Below, piece after piece: positions 1 through 11,690 of a DNA stretch of 64,000 nucleotides; positions within the stretch are counted from its first letter, which is position 1, and every line of letters starts with the position of its first letter. A program made the translations under genes and the position numbers. The stretch is from Ophioderma brevispina. Its lineage: Eukaryota > Echinodermata > Ophiuroidea > Amphilepidida > Ophiodermatidae. Below the pieces are notes generated by a model. It ran no database searches and was not told the origin of the DNA. It worked only from the letters and a program-made list of their open reading frames with translations. The stretch is from contig JAMKCH010019889.1 in assembly GCA_023653785.1 (NCBI GenBank), positions 1 through 64,000 of the forward strand, written 5' to 3'.

Positions 1-418
1 ACTTATTTATGTAGTTATACCATTTATTAGGTATCATATAAATAATGCTAAAGTAATGTAGAATCACATGAATTTATGTGGTGGTGGGGGGTTGTTTTTT
101 TGATTTTTTAGAAAAAAATTTAGATCAATACCATCTATCCATGGTGATGTGACTACAGCCTTTGACTCTGACAAGTGACCTGGTTACGCCCCTACCTATT
201 TACACAAGGTTGTTTTTCTGCGAGTATTTCACTCGTAAAAGATTTGGATTAATGTCCCCTTCTATGCGTTTTTTTTTTATGACAAAAAAGCAAATTTTCT
301 TGCCGCATTTCGAAGCATGATTTGCCTCTATTTTCAGTAATTACCCCAAATTCATTTATACTGCACTTTTGGTCTTGTCCTTATGACCCCTCAAAGTTGT
401 CTCTTTGGGGTACCCTTT
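1..418. other. No gene seen
   Basis: AT-rich sequence with a G run near 80 and homopolymer T runs. Nothing coding or RNA-like is visible. Confidence 0.6.
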
Positions 419-1807
419 GGTACCAACATGATTGAAAACACCTAGCACTGAGACTTAAGGGAAACAAAAAGAGCTGTTAAACTTGCATGAACTACCAAGT
501 TAATATATTTATATATTTGAGGGTGTTTGTTCAATTACCATCACAGATGTAAACCTATTGGGAATTGAATGTTGGTACTTTTGGGCACCACTGAATAGAA
601 GACACTTAAAACTTCATTGATACAAAAGTTGCAATCATAGAAGTTTGGACCCTGTTACCCCCTCCCCTCATTAGGCTAGGTGTGTTTAAAAATAGTCTTG
701 TTTAACAAAAGAGTAAGCATATGTCTAGAATAGCTAAAAGTTATAACTGGTAGCACTCCATTTTCAGCCGGGGAAAAAAATGGGGTACGGGATGTCGGTA
801 TTTCCCACGTTTTGGTATAATGACAATTGCCAAATGAAAGGTTTGCAGTCATTCTGTTTCAAGTATATTTTATAGTGGTCAATCAAGTATGAAGAATGCT
901 TACAAACCAAAACGTGAAAAATAGTGCGGCCAGAATGGCTCAAAATACATTTAAACAGTTACTATTCTTAGCTTCTGGGGCTTCGCCCCAAAACCTTCAC
1001 CAAAGCAGCAGAAGGATGAGTAGCACATCTTTCATTTTTGGTATATTTCATGGTAGTGGTTCAAACAGCTCGGCACACATCCCTACCCACCCAACAAGTG
1101 GAATCCCCGGGATTTTTTAAGATCATTTTCAATTAATTATGAAGGTTCATATTATATGTACCACCAAAGGATGGTTTTCTTCCTGGTTTTATATTCCACT
1201 TTCCTAGGATAAACGTTCCCTCGTCTTTAGCCAGGGGCTGGTTACCACCCATTGAACTCTTCGGCGCGTTAAAATGCCAAAAGCTTTTGTAAAAAGCTTC
1301 TGGATACTCTTTACCTCATCATTTCCGGTCATTAAGCAAAAACAAACCCAAAATGTGAAGATACATCAGGAGTTTAAGTATGCCAGCAAAGTCGAAGGGT
1401 GAAGGGGTGGTTGCCATCAATGTTTAAAAAATATTCTTGCACAGTCTGGGCTCCAACTCTATGTTTTTGGTAATACTATCGTCAATTGCCATTATTTAGA
1501 GCTGACAACCGCATGAAACTCCGATATTCCCACCTTTTTGCGGCAAAATTAGATTTTCGCCTATTTTCTGGAAAATGCCATTTTGCTGATTCGTGGACTT
1601 TATTTTTGACGTCATGTTACACCATACTAGGTAGTTTACTTATTTTGGTAGCAAAAAGGAAGATATCCATTGGATTGTATCATAAAAACATCAGAGTTGT
1701 GGATTGAAGTAAAAATATTGAATAGCTGCCTTATGAGATAATAAGGCTGTCATGGTCCTTAGCATGATTTCTGGCCAGAATCTCCGACGTTCCAACCCCC
1801 CCCCCCC
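419..1807. repeat. 1.4-kb tandem repeat, copy 1
   Basis: Begins GGTACCAACATG and ends at a C run after the motif GCATGATTTCTGGCCAGAATC. The whole block recurs at 1811-3262 in the same order. Landmarks shared by both copies include CTTCTGGGGCTTCGCCCC, AAAATGCCAAAAGCTTTTG and GCTGACAACCGCATG. Short frames inside it differ between copies because of indels, so none is credible as a gene. Confidence 0.85.
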
Positions 1808-1810
1808 TTT

Positions 1811-3262
1811 GGTACCAACGTGCGTGAAAACACCTTAGGCACTTGAACTTAAGGGAACAAAAGAACTCTGTTAAACTTGCATGACTAACCAGTCAATATA
1901 TTTTTATATTGGTAGGGTGTTTGTTCAATATGACATCACAGATGTAAACCTATTTGGATTGAATTTGGTTAACTTTTGGGCACCACTGAATAGAAGACCT
2001 TAAAACTATCATTGATACAAACGTTGCATCATAGAAGTTTGGACCATGTTACCAACCCCTCCCCGCGCATTCGGCTGTGTGTTTAAAAATAGTCTGGTTA
2101 ACAAAGAGTAAAGCAAGTCTACGCAATATGCTAAAATTAATAACTGGTAGATCATTTCCAGCCCGGGGAAAAAATGGGCGTAAGCGGTGATGTGCGGTAT
2201 TTCGTTTTTGGTATATGAAAATTGCCATAAGAAAGGGTTGCAATTTCTGTTTCAAGTAATATTTATAGTGGTCATCAAGTATGAAGAATGCTTACAAACA
2301 CAAACGTGAAAAATAGTGCAGCCAGAATGGCTCAAAATACATTTTAAACAGTTTAGCTATCTCTCACCTTCTGGGGCTTCGCCCCAAAACCTTCACCAAG
2401 CAAGCATAAGGATGATAGCAATCTTTCATTTTTGGTATATTTTCAGGGGAGTGGTTCAACACTCCGGCACCACATCGACCCAAACCAAAGTGAAGAATCC
2501 CCGGGGGGAAAAATTTTTAGATCATTTTCATGATTATGAAGGGGTTCCTATTATATGTACCACTCCAAAAAGGAATGGTTCAGTCCTGTTTATATTTTCC
2601 CCCCCCAAAATTTTTCTTTTTTTATTTAAATCTGCATTTTTTCCCTTTAACAAGTGTTGGTTACCACCCCCAGTGACCTTTCCTCTAGCGCGTTAAAATG
2701 CCAAAAGCTTTTGTAAAGAAAGCTTCTGGATACTCTTTACCGTCATCATGTCCGTCAATTAAGCAAAAAAAAACCCAAAATGTGAAATACATCAGGATTT
2801 TAGGTAATGCCATCAAAGTCGAAGGTGAGAGGGGTGTTGCCATCCATTTTAAAAAATATTCTGCACAGTAGGCTCCAAAACTCTATGTTGTTTTGTAATA
2901 CTATAGTGCCAATTGCCATATTTAGAGCTGACAACCGCATGCAAAATCGATATTCCACCTTTTTAGAGCGCAAATTGATATTTCGCCTATTTTCTGTGGA
3001 AAATGCCAATTTTGCTGATTCGTGGACGTTATTTTTGACGTCATTGTTACACCATACTAGGTTATGTTAGTACTTTTTTTGTAGCAATAGAAGGAAGACT
3101 ATAACCAGTTGGAGATGAATCATAAAAACATCAGAGTTTTGGAGTGATAGAAAAAATATTGATATCTCTTATGAAGATAATGAAGACTGGTCATGGTCCT
3201 GGAGCATGATTTCGGGCCAGAATCTCACACACGTGCCGAACCCCCCCCCCCCCCCCCCCCCC
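1811..3262. repeat. 1.4-kb tandem repeat, copy 2
   Basis: Second copy of 419-1807, about 60 bases longer. Most differences are one-base gains or losses, often in homopolymers, instead of substitutions. That pattern suggests uncorrected long-read sequence in one or both copies. It ends in a 22-base C run. Confidence 0.85.
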
Positions 3263-3284
3263 GGGCTTAAGTTCAATAAATACG

Positions 3285-3600
3285 TATATGGCCTGGAAAT
3301 GATTAGTTCAGTAAATTTATAGGCCATCAATAATCTAGGCATGTGTGAGATCTTCTTATTCATAAAATGATAGTTTAAGTAAATTGGCCTTCGGCGCAAT
3401 CTTATATCAAAAGAAACATTTTTACCCACTATTTCCCTCATTCCTTCAGCCCCTGCCTTCTTTCAGGGCCTACTTTTTTTACTATTCACTACATTTATAG
3501 GACTGCTGCGCAACCAGCTATGAAATGATTAGTTCAGTAAATCTGTAGACTTGTGTCACAATCATCATCGCTTAGAAATGGTTAGTTCAGAAATTTATAA
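3285..3600. repeat. Short repeated motif GAAATGATTAGTTCAG, three copies
   Basis: The motif, followed by TAAAT-type sequence and 'atagacc/taggcc'-like bases, occurs near 3296, 3521 and 3575 (the last as GAAATGGTTAGTTCAG). It is probably a decayed local repeat and carries no coding frame. Confidence 0.5.
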
Positions 3601-3793
3601 ACCTGAGGCACATCTTTCTTTGCGGGAAAATGGTAAAATAGGACAGGCTCTGCAGCGTAACTCTTTTATAGCTGAGAAATTATTAGGGGGGGGGGGGTTG
3701 GTTACCACCCCGCGGGAGTTCGTTATAAAGCATCTGATGCTTATGATTTTGATTACAGTGCATACTAAAATACAAATAAAATCATAAAATTTT

Positions 3794-3880
3794 GTTCCTG
3801 GAGTGGGATTCGAACCCACGACCTTTAGATAACAAGACGAGCGCCCACAGACACGCCATGCAATCCGAGCCGGCAGGAAG
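3794..3880 (-). repeat. tRNA-like sequence, probable SINE head
   Basis: On the minus strand the end reads GGTCGTGGGTTCGAATCCC, a textbook T arm and B box, with a five-pair GTGGG/CCCAC stem and then ACTCCAGGAAC. A CTTCCTG at the other end can pair with CAGGAAC as an acceptor stem. The anticodon arm does not form a clean five-base stem and the total is about 87 bases. This is therefore more likely a tRNA-derived SINE or tRNA pseudogene than a working tRNA. Confidence 0.55.
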
Positions 3881-4014
3881 TCGTTCTTTTGTAATACTTC
3901 AATATAAACATTAACAGAATAAAGCGCACACATAATAATGAATAGCGCCCCTATGAGACGAGTTGAAAATATATGCTCCTGGAGCATGATTTCAGGCCAA
4001 AATCTCCAAGAATC

Positions 4015-4428
4015 CACTGGGGGGGCAGTTGTATTCAAAGGTGGATATGATGCGTGAACATGGACTTCCGAAATGCACCCTAAACAAGTATTTCCACCGA
4101 CTAAAAAACATACCCTAAACAAGCCTTTTTGTCAGTTTTTGCTACCTTAAACAAGTAATCAATGCATTGTGTTGATAATATACCCTTATTAACTGGCTTT
4201 GCCCATGTTGCTTTACTTCCAAGTTACAATATTTTTTATGATTGTGATCTCGCATACATCACAATTTCAGGGTTACAAAAAACATACCCTTTTTCCATAT
4301 TTTGCTGTTTATGACACCCTTATCAATGTACGCGCGTACATCGCCTGTTGGAAAAAAGATACCCTTTTTACGCGTTTTCTTGTTCACGCATCATATCCAC
4401 CTTTGAATACAAGTGGCCCCCCGGGACT
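4015..4428. mobile_element. Non-autonomous element with about 45-bp terminal inverted repeats
   Basis: Left end: a G run, then TTGTATTCAAAGGTGG and ATATGATGCGTGAAC (about 4028-4059). Right end: the reverse complement, GTTCACGCATCATATCC then ACCTTTGAATACAA (4382-4412), followed by a C run. The interior carries repeated TACCCTxxxxAAC motifs and no ORF. This looks like a MITE or decayed DNA transposon. Target-site duplication was not resolved because G/C runs obscure the ends. Confidence 0.65.
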
Positions 4429-5483
4429 ATAAGCCTGTGAAAGAGGGTAGGACTTGAAGAATAAGGGAAATTATGGAGTAAATCATTTCTTATATAGAAG
4501 ATTGCGCCTTAGGCCTATAAATTTGGGCGACAGGTTATACCATAAAGTCACCCCGTCGCCTCCTGTATTTAGGGTTAGGAGAAAGTCCAGTTATCTAACC
4601 CTAACCCTTACTCAGTGACGCAACCAGACATCTGCAAATGGGGGGAGGGAGAGCTGAAGGGGTGCCGAAGCATTTTGTGAGGTGGCTAATTTGTGTCCTT
4701 CCCCAGCGGGGTGGCAAGGGTTCTGAGCAGAGGGTGCACCCCCTCCCCGCTGGTTAAACCACTGCCCTTACCCTAAGATTAAAAATTAGAGTTCAACTAT
4801 TAGGTTGACAACCGTGAACCGTCATCGCTTGACATGATGTCTGCAGATATATAGTAAAATATAAGGTTTATTCCCTCCCTCCCACCCCACACGCACACCA
4901 TACACACACACACACACAAATCACAACGCTCCGTGCATGATAATTTCTACTAGTAGTGCAACCACTGTTTCTGACAGCCCAATCACAAAACAGCATTGGG
5001 GGTGGGGTAAGATTGGGGGGGAAAGAAAGGCTATTTATCAACTTTATAGAAGGTTTTCGGTGTCAAAATTGTGGTCAAAATATATTAGTGGGACCAACTC
5101 CCAGATTTGTGATAAAATATATCAACATGGGCATGTTATTCAAAATTTTCATACTGAAAATAGGGGGGTAAACTTTGACCCCCCATAACTTCATTTGTAC
5201 AAGTTTTTAATTTTTGCATCATGCATTTCCTGACTCCTGGGACCTATAGCTACAATTTGATATATGACAACCTTTGTTCAAATTAGGTCACCACCTATCG
5301 AAAAAATTGGGCCTCTGCTGCAGCACTATGAAAAGGTAAAACTCCTCTATTAGGCAACAAAAAAGAAAACCTTGTTCAATAGACAGATGGACTTATTTAG
5401 AATAAATAAGAGACAATGACCATAATGAACGATACCCAAAAAGTGATTCGTGACTTTCATATTTTTAACATTGGTAACAGAAC
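4429..5483. other. No gene seen; CA microsatellite
   Basis: Contains a CA-rich microsatellite at about 4889-4918 and two TAACCCTAACCC-like pentads near 4597. The latter is too short to be telomeric. Purine-rich and G-run sequence lies around 4640 and 4990-5020. Confidence 0.6.
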
Positions 5484-6056
5484 CTACAAATCTGATTTTT
5501 TTAAAAATTGCTTACTATTTATTTGTATATAGATTATTTTGCCAGATTTGAAAGAAATTGATTCAATCGGGACCATAAAACAAGGTCTTCTTTTATCTTC
5601 TCTTATAAGAAACATACTTCTGAAGAGGTAGAAATCCTTTTGAAAGGGTTTGCCATTATTTTGTAAGTACTGAGAAGACAGACTTTGAAAGAGTTCCCAA
5701 GAGAGTAAATGTGTGCTTTTATACAAGGAAAGAATATCATCCACCAGAGAGTAAAATACCAGGGATGAGGGGAACGTATCCCACACCTTTATGCCAAATG
5801 GAATGCTTTTCACCTTTTCAGCATTTTTGTGGCACATTTACCCAAACATTTTATCCAAATCCTTTTTAAAAGTATTTGAATTGTATATGAACAAGCTGCT
5901 TTCACCCAGTCCCAAATTGCCTCTTTGAAAATTACAGAAAACATCAAATGGTAGCAATTGACACAATAACCCACTTATACTCTGTAAACCTAGAAGTACA
6001 AAGTAATCAATAAACTCCCACACAAGTCTCATAAGGAATGCCTGGTATTTGTCGAC
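5484..6056 (-). pseudogene. Unidentified coding-like frame with one internal stop
   Basis: A single minus-strand frame runs about 190 codons and is broken once, by TAA at 5838-5840, directly before an ATG. Upstream of the stop it reads VDKYQAFLMRLVWEFIDYFV, then LLCQLLPFDVFCNFQRGNLG. Downstream it reads CHKNAEKVKSIPFGIKVWD, then LVFYSLVDDILSLYKSTHL and WELFQSLSSQYLQNNGKPF. Composition looks like a folded helical protein rather than noise, but I do not recognise the family. It may be a decayed gene fragment, a retrocopy, or an exon with one sequencing error. The run of QAFL in the first part is too short to link it to the RALGAPA segment expected downstream. Confidence 0.35.
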
Positions 6057-7640
6057 TTATGACTAGTATTTTGTGTATCAATGCAAGAGATTTGTTTTGT
6101 TCGTACATCATGCGCTGCGTCTTAATCGCGCATGATTTAGACTGCGCCTAAGAGTGTATAAGAGTGTTTTGTAGTAAGGCGCGATAATGCTGCGCAGCGC
6201 ATCAATTAATTTACTTTATACTTTGAAGTTTAAGACGTATGGTAGGATCAGTTTTATTTTACCCAAAACGGGCATTAATTACAACCCAGTATTTCACACT
6301 TTCTAAAACATTCTTGGCAATTTAATATAGCCAAAATTTTTCCATTTTTGAAACCTAATTTTATAATGCAGTCTTTAATCTAGTCTGCATGCTTTCATCT
6401 TCACCTCCCACTCTGAAAGCACTAAACTACTAAATTATAACACTAAGATCATTCACACTGCAATGAATTTCAAAATGCATAATATTTCTATGGGTCTAGT
6501 GTACTCAACTTTGATTAACATTCTATGTTACGAAGTGGTATGAAAATGGCATGCACAATTGATCAAGGTGGGTCACATGGCCATGTACAATCCACCGTTT
6601 ATACAGGGCGTGTGACACAAGCACAAAAAGAGGTACAAAACCATAAATTGAGGCTAAATTTGGAACTTCAGTTGTAGTTTATTAACTAGCATTCCATTAA
6701 ATCCTCAGGCATAAATTACTGTTCATACCCAAAATCCTATTCACAAATCCCTAGTTCATTCCTGGGAACACCTAATTCCTTCCCTAAACCCCTTAAAGCA
6801 ATAATAGCACGATAAGAGCATCCCATTTTTCCAAAAATTTTGAGATTTTTACACAGTTGCATTGGTAACTGGCTAGTAAACTATACCTGTGAATGGTTAA
6901 GCTCGAAAATGTTTGTGTTGCAAAGGAAGGAATTTTGTAATTAGAATAATATCGGAGATCTCCGATAATAATTCAAAGGCTGTTGGAAACGGCCTTCCAA
7001 TATGAAATAGCCCAGAGATAGCGTCATGTAGGTGTCTAAGCTCATCCATTAGTTGATTTATTGGTTCAGGCAAGTCAAGTTAGAGGTCATTTTCTTGAGG
7101 TGGCACTATTTCATTATAGACGGACATAAACTTAGCATTTCCAGCTCTGCCGTTAAGTACAATCTAGGATCCCAATTCTAATTACAAAATCGCTTATTTT
7201 ATGATAAATATACGATTTTTGAGCATTCTCGTTTGCAGGTATAGTTTTCTAGACAATTACCAAAATAACTGTGCAAAATTATATAAAATTTTGAAAATTG
7301 GGGGTGCTCTTCAAAAATGTGCTGTTATTGCTTTAATTTCTTCCCAGAGAGGCAGAGAAAGAGAGAAAGCAATAAGCAGTCAGTGAGCTATTACTCTTTC
7401 AGTTAGAGTTACTCATTATATTTATTTAGCACTAGGGAAATGAACTCATGAGGAGCAATACAAGCATGCAAGCACCACAACCACATCTGGGCTGAAATCA
7501 CTTTGTGCAGTATGTGACTAGTTACTGACTAAGCCATGATGACTTTAAAATATGTGTTTGAATTTCTATTTATGAAATCAATTGGAACATAGCTAAAGAC
7601 ACTGAATGTATTTTTAATCTAGAGAGCTATCGAGATTATC
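6057..7640. other. No gene seen
   Basis: AT-rich sequence. An ATATCGGAGATCTCCGAT palindrome sits at about 6949-6966. No coding frame of note. Confidence 0.55.
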
Positions 7641-8010
7641 ATTCCTATTAAGAGATCAAGATTGAGATCGATAAATCAAGATTAGGAGAGATCAAGGAAG
7701 ATCGACAGAGATATAGCGAGATAGACCATGAGTGAGCGATTGAAAGATCAAGATTGAGATCAATATATCGTAAGGTCAAGATCAATATCACAGATCAAGA
7801 TCAATATCGTAAGATCAAGATCAATATAAAATCAAAATCAAGAGATTGGGATCTAAACTGAGATCAAGATCGAGAGATCAAGATTGAGAAATTGAGAGAA
7901 AGAGAGAGATCATGCGAGAGGGAGAGAGATCAAGGGAGAGAGAAATCAAGATTTACAGATCGGAGAGAGAAATCAAGACAGATTGGGGGGAAGAGAGAGA
8001 GAGACCCTGA
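7641..8010 (+). repeat. GATCAAGAT / GAGA low-complexity tract
   Basis: Degenerate repeats of GATCAAGATTGAGATC and AGATCAATATC grade into GAGAGA purine-rich sequence. A short Arg/Glu frame across it is a product of the repeat, not a gene. Confidence 0.8.
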
Positions 8011-8459
8011 CCGACTGACCCAATGTACAAACAATCTTTTGGTGTGGAAGTTTGCAATTTCACAACTGGAGTTAATTTGCAGGTCAAAAATGACAATGTT
8101 TTCTGTTAGAAGTATGAAAGGAAGGCTGCAACTTACAAAAATTCAAACTACAAAAAAAAGCCTTCATATAAAAAGCAGAAATTATCCATGCCATGAAATG
8201 AGCTTGTTCTCGTCACTAGCTAATGTGTAGTGACTATGTGTTTGTGACTACCTTCAAAGTGATTTCACACCTACTACAGTAATATGTCCTTCCACCACTA
8301 GGCCAGGGGAAATAAAATGCATTTGCAAGCCTGCACATGAATTTGGCATGCTAATTTTTGTGACAACAGGTTTATTATCACTCTAGTTGTCATAACAGAA
8401 TATGTGATTGCTTCAAATATGTCATGTTATTCTTTCTAAGGGCTTTGCACTTCTTTAGT

Positions 8460-8690
8460 CCAAACAAGGCGGTTCTCGAACCACTAGTGTCACCTGAATT
8501 TGCGATCCCCTTTCCTTCACTCTGCACAAGTTGACCTCTAATGACCTTTGACCTTGGTATGTGACCTTTAACCCTACCATGACATGTAAGTCTCTGTGGT
8601 TCACCTATGACTTGAGTTTGGTGGCAATTGGAGTTAAGGTGTCCATGCACAAGCAACTTGAAAAAGGTTAAACGAAACTTTAACACACAC
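8460..8690. repeat. Dispersed repeat with TGACCTTTGACCT, copy 1
   Basis: Shares an ordered set of words with 19678-19825: AAGTTGA, CCTCTAATGACC, CTTGGTATGTGACC, CATGACATG, AAGTCTCTxTGGTT, GAGTTTGGTGGCA, ATTGGAGTT. It ends next to a CA-rich microsatellite. Confidence 0.65.
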
Positions 8691-8769
8691 ACACATACAC
8701 ACGGATGGACATACAGAATTTAGTATGTGTCTCCATACACTGTAGTGCAGGTGACACAAATATTAAGTT

Positions 8770-8967
8770 AAAACATCTTGTCTGACCATGCGCTATTTGA
8801 AATTTGCCCTATAACATGTTATGAGATATGGCCAACACAAAAGCATCATACAGGCCGTACGAAATGCATGTTAGGGAAGTGTCAAATGCTACGCTACGCA
8901 GGCCATATCCCATAACATGTTATACACTAGTGCAAATTTTAAATAGCGCATGGCCAGACCAGATGTT
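8770..8967. mobile_element. 198-bp palindromic element (MITE-like)
   Basis: Left arm AAACATCTTGTCTGACCATG, GCGCTATTTGAAATTTGC, ATAACATGTTAT. The right arm is its imperfect reverse complement, ending GCGCATGGCCAGACCAGATG. Arms are about 70 bases around a short centre with GGCCATAT on both sides. No ORF. Confidence 0.7.
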
Positions 8968-10119
8968 TTTCATTCATATTTATAGTTAATTTAACTTTTC
9001 TACTAAACCACTTGACATGTGCTCAATAATTATATTATAACATACAATGTATATTATTCTTAGTATGGGTTCTCCTTAAATCACATCCATTCTAAATCAA
9101 ACCCAATCACCACTAGTTATACACATATAGTTAGTTTTCTGAACAAAATGTACATTATATAGTCTAATAATAACTGCTGTACATTTTCCTAAATTAGCTC
9201 CAAAACCTTTATCAATTCCTGGTTAGTAGTGATTCTTGTTAGCAATTCTTGAAGGAAGTCCAGTATCACATTATATTTGAATCAGCCATGTGAATGCCAT
9301 GTTATGGATATAAACATGAATTGATTTGGATGTGGAAAATCACAGACTATGACTCGACACTTACAACACTGGCAAATATACATAAGTAATATCTGACCCG
9401 ACTTCCTTAAATCACTTTCTACAAAGTCTGTTTTGAAACAAAACTACTGCAAGATGCACTTATAGGATTTGACACCCTTGAAGAATAAGATGTCAATCTG
9501 AAATTCATGACAAGGAGTTTTGTGGTATGAAATAACATTTAGATATAATAAAATACTTATCTCACGGAGTCCATTTTTTACTATTTGAAACTACTCTGAA
9601 GTTGTTTTGGGTTATTCCAGGCAAAAACAAGTTAGAAAATGACTGGATAAGATGCACATTTATTGTGTCTAAATATTGTTTTGATACCACAGAATTCCTT
9701 CCAAAAATTGTCCACAAACTTTCAATTTTCAGGTATTATCCAAGTGTTTTTCCATTTTGCAAGAAAATTTGGCAATTTTTTTGACATAACAGGTTTTTTC
9801 CAGGTCGGGAAAGCATTTTCTCTATTTCCAGGCCTTGCAAGAACCTTAAGGTTAGTGTTGACAAACTTTCATGCACTATACATGGGTTGAATGCAAACTC
9901 CCATGACTATCCCAGAGATGGAAATGAGCTGATTTCAGAATTCCCATTTATAATTGCTGTTCTGGCTACTCATGACATCTACCAAACAGGACTGCCAATA
10001 AATCTCTCAGCTGACATTCACTTAACACAATTTTGATAAGAAATGTGACAGTTAATAAATCAATCAAGCAGTTGCTTGGGCTCAAACTGCGAGTCATTTA
10101 CAGTTGAAATTCACTCCTA
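8968..10119. other. No gene seen
   Basis: AT-rich DNA with short overlapping frames near 9600-9890. These have no recognisable domain and include phenylalanine-rich low-complexity stretches. Confidence 0.55.
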
Positions 10120-10231
10120 TCAGAAATGGCAATGCTTCAATAGGCAAACAATGGCTGGTATTCTGAAAGGGAGTCTCAGAAATGGCAATGCTTCAATAGG
10201 CAAACAATGGCTGGTATTCTGAAAGGGAGTC
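10120..10231. repeat. 56-bp perfect tandem duplication
   Basis: Units 10120-10175 and 10176-10231 are identical. Each contains flank (CAATGCTTCAATAGGCAAAC) plus the outer 20-odd bases of the adjacent MITE, so the duplication arose after the MITE inserted. Confidence 0.85.
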
Positions 10232-10486
10232 CAACTCTAGACCCAGGTTTAAACCAGGTTAGTCCTACATGAATGGACCTTTTTTCTTTTTAACACGCTC
10301 TAAAAATGTGCTGTAACAGGTGAAAAAAATCATCATGGATGGGGGTTCCGGCCCATCCATGAGAAATTTTCTCATCTGTTGCATTTAACTTTCACAGTAT
10401 TTTGAAAGGAAAAAGGTCCACTCATGTAGGACTAACCCTGGTTTAAACCCAGGTCTAAAGTTAGACTCCCTTTCAGAATACCAGCC
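10209..10486. mobile_element. 278-bp foldback MITE, family A copy 1
   Basis: Ends are GGCTGGTATTCTGAAAGGG and its reverse complement CCCTTTCAGAATACCAGCC. Inside these are further inverted words: GGTTTAAACCAGG, TTAGTCCTACATGA, and a GGCCCATCCATGA centre. Flanking AAT on both sides (10206-10208, 10487-10489) may be a 3-bp target-site duplication. No ORF. A diverged second copy is at 45674-45955. Confidence 0.85.
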
Positions 10487-11099
10487 AATGACTATAGCAT
10501 ACTTGATAAGATGACTTCTTTACTGCGTCTAATTCTCATTAGACTCCAAATACTAAGAAACTTTAATTTTCCTGCATGAGCTACAAAATTCAGATTTAAA
10601 TTGAGTATTTGCATAGCTTTATAACTCCATATTATCTAGCTAGGCCTGAATAGCAGTGAGCCTGAATAGGCAGCGATGGGTTTAGTGACAATAACAACTG
10701 TTGACTACTCAGTCCCTGATGCATGCAGTGATTAATTACTACACTACTAGTTGCTTAGTTACAATGACTGGGGCTTTGAAATCAGCTCAAGTGTGTGTTA
10801 ATTTACCTCCATCCATTTGGTTGACATTCTAGGATGTCAGCCATTTGCAAGCTTTGAAAAAAGAAAGGAATTAAAATTAGGGACTGATGTCAAATAACAA
10901 ACAGTAGTATGACCATTATGTGTCGTCATTATTCAGTGATGATAGGAACCGGCATATCTCTGAATGGCACTTAAGATAGTCACAATTACGACAAACTGAT
11001 TCTCCAATGGAGATTATTTACACAGCCAGATTCTATATGTGGTGTAACCCGCTATTCAGCTACCCCATATGTACTCTGGGTATATATATATATATATAT
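10487..11099. other. No gene seen; TA microsatellite
   Basis: AT-rich sequence ending in a TA dinucleotide tract at 11081-11099. Confidence 0.55.
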
Positions 11100-11690
11100 C
11101 AGCTCTGTCATTCCACTGCAGGACGAAGCCTCGAAATGTTTCCATGCTGGATTAAGGCCTACCCTTACATGCTGATCTAGTGTGAGTTGGAAGGGACTCT
11201 GAAACCTACAGTGATGAGTGCAGGTAACAGAACCAGAATGATCTTTTACTCTTTCCGATGAGGTCTGCAACTTTTTATGTGATCAGGATGGACTCCTCTG
11301 ACACACAGGACCAACAGCTTTACATGACTCTCCAAACCATACGGTGCCTTGCACCCACTGCATATACCTGCACATTCCATGCAATGGGTAGGGAGCAAGG
11401 AGAAATTTCATGATCACACTACACTTTTAATGCTATGTGATTATGCAATTTCCAAACTTATAGGAACTATTTAGTATGACCAAGAAACCAGCATCTTGCA
11501 GGGCTCAAAACAGGATCGCTCGATCAATCTTATACCCTGCCAATGGTTCGGTGCCTTAGATCGTTTGGCCACCTCACCCTTAGCTCTACTCCAAGATTAT
11601 CACTTGAGCCAATACCGATGCAGACCCAAAAGCTATGGACATGTGAGGTATGCCAGTCACTATACTTTGTTCACCACCAAATAGACAAGA
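11100..11690. repeat. Probable dispersed repeat, unclassified
   Basis: Contains CATTCCACTGCAGGACGAAG followed by CCTCGAAATG. This resembles the CACTGCTGGACAAAGGCCTC word found in dispersed repeats of many invertebrates. Short frames on both strands do not agree on a protein. The class is uncertain. Confidence 0.35.

Noticed and set aside
3595..4122. 175-codon minus-strand frame
   Set aside because: It runs across a G/C run, the tRNA-like repeat and the end of an inverted-repeat element; no domain, and explained by repeats.
4594..4612. TAACCCTAACCC telomere-like sequence
   Set aside because: Only about two repeats, within ordinary sequence; not a telomere or a fusion site.
7892..8230. Arg/Glu-rich plus-strand frame
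   Set aside because: It is the GAGA/GATC low-complexity tract in translation.
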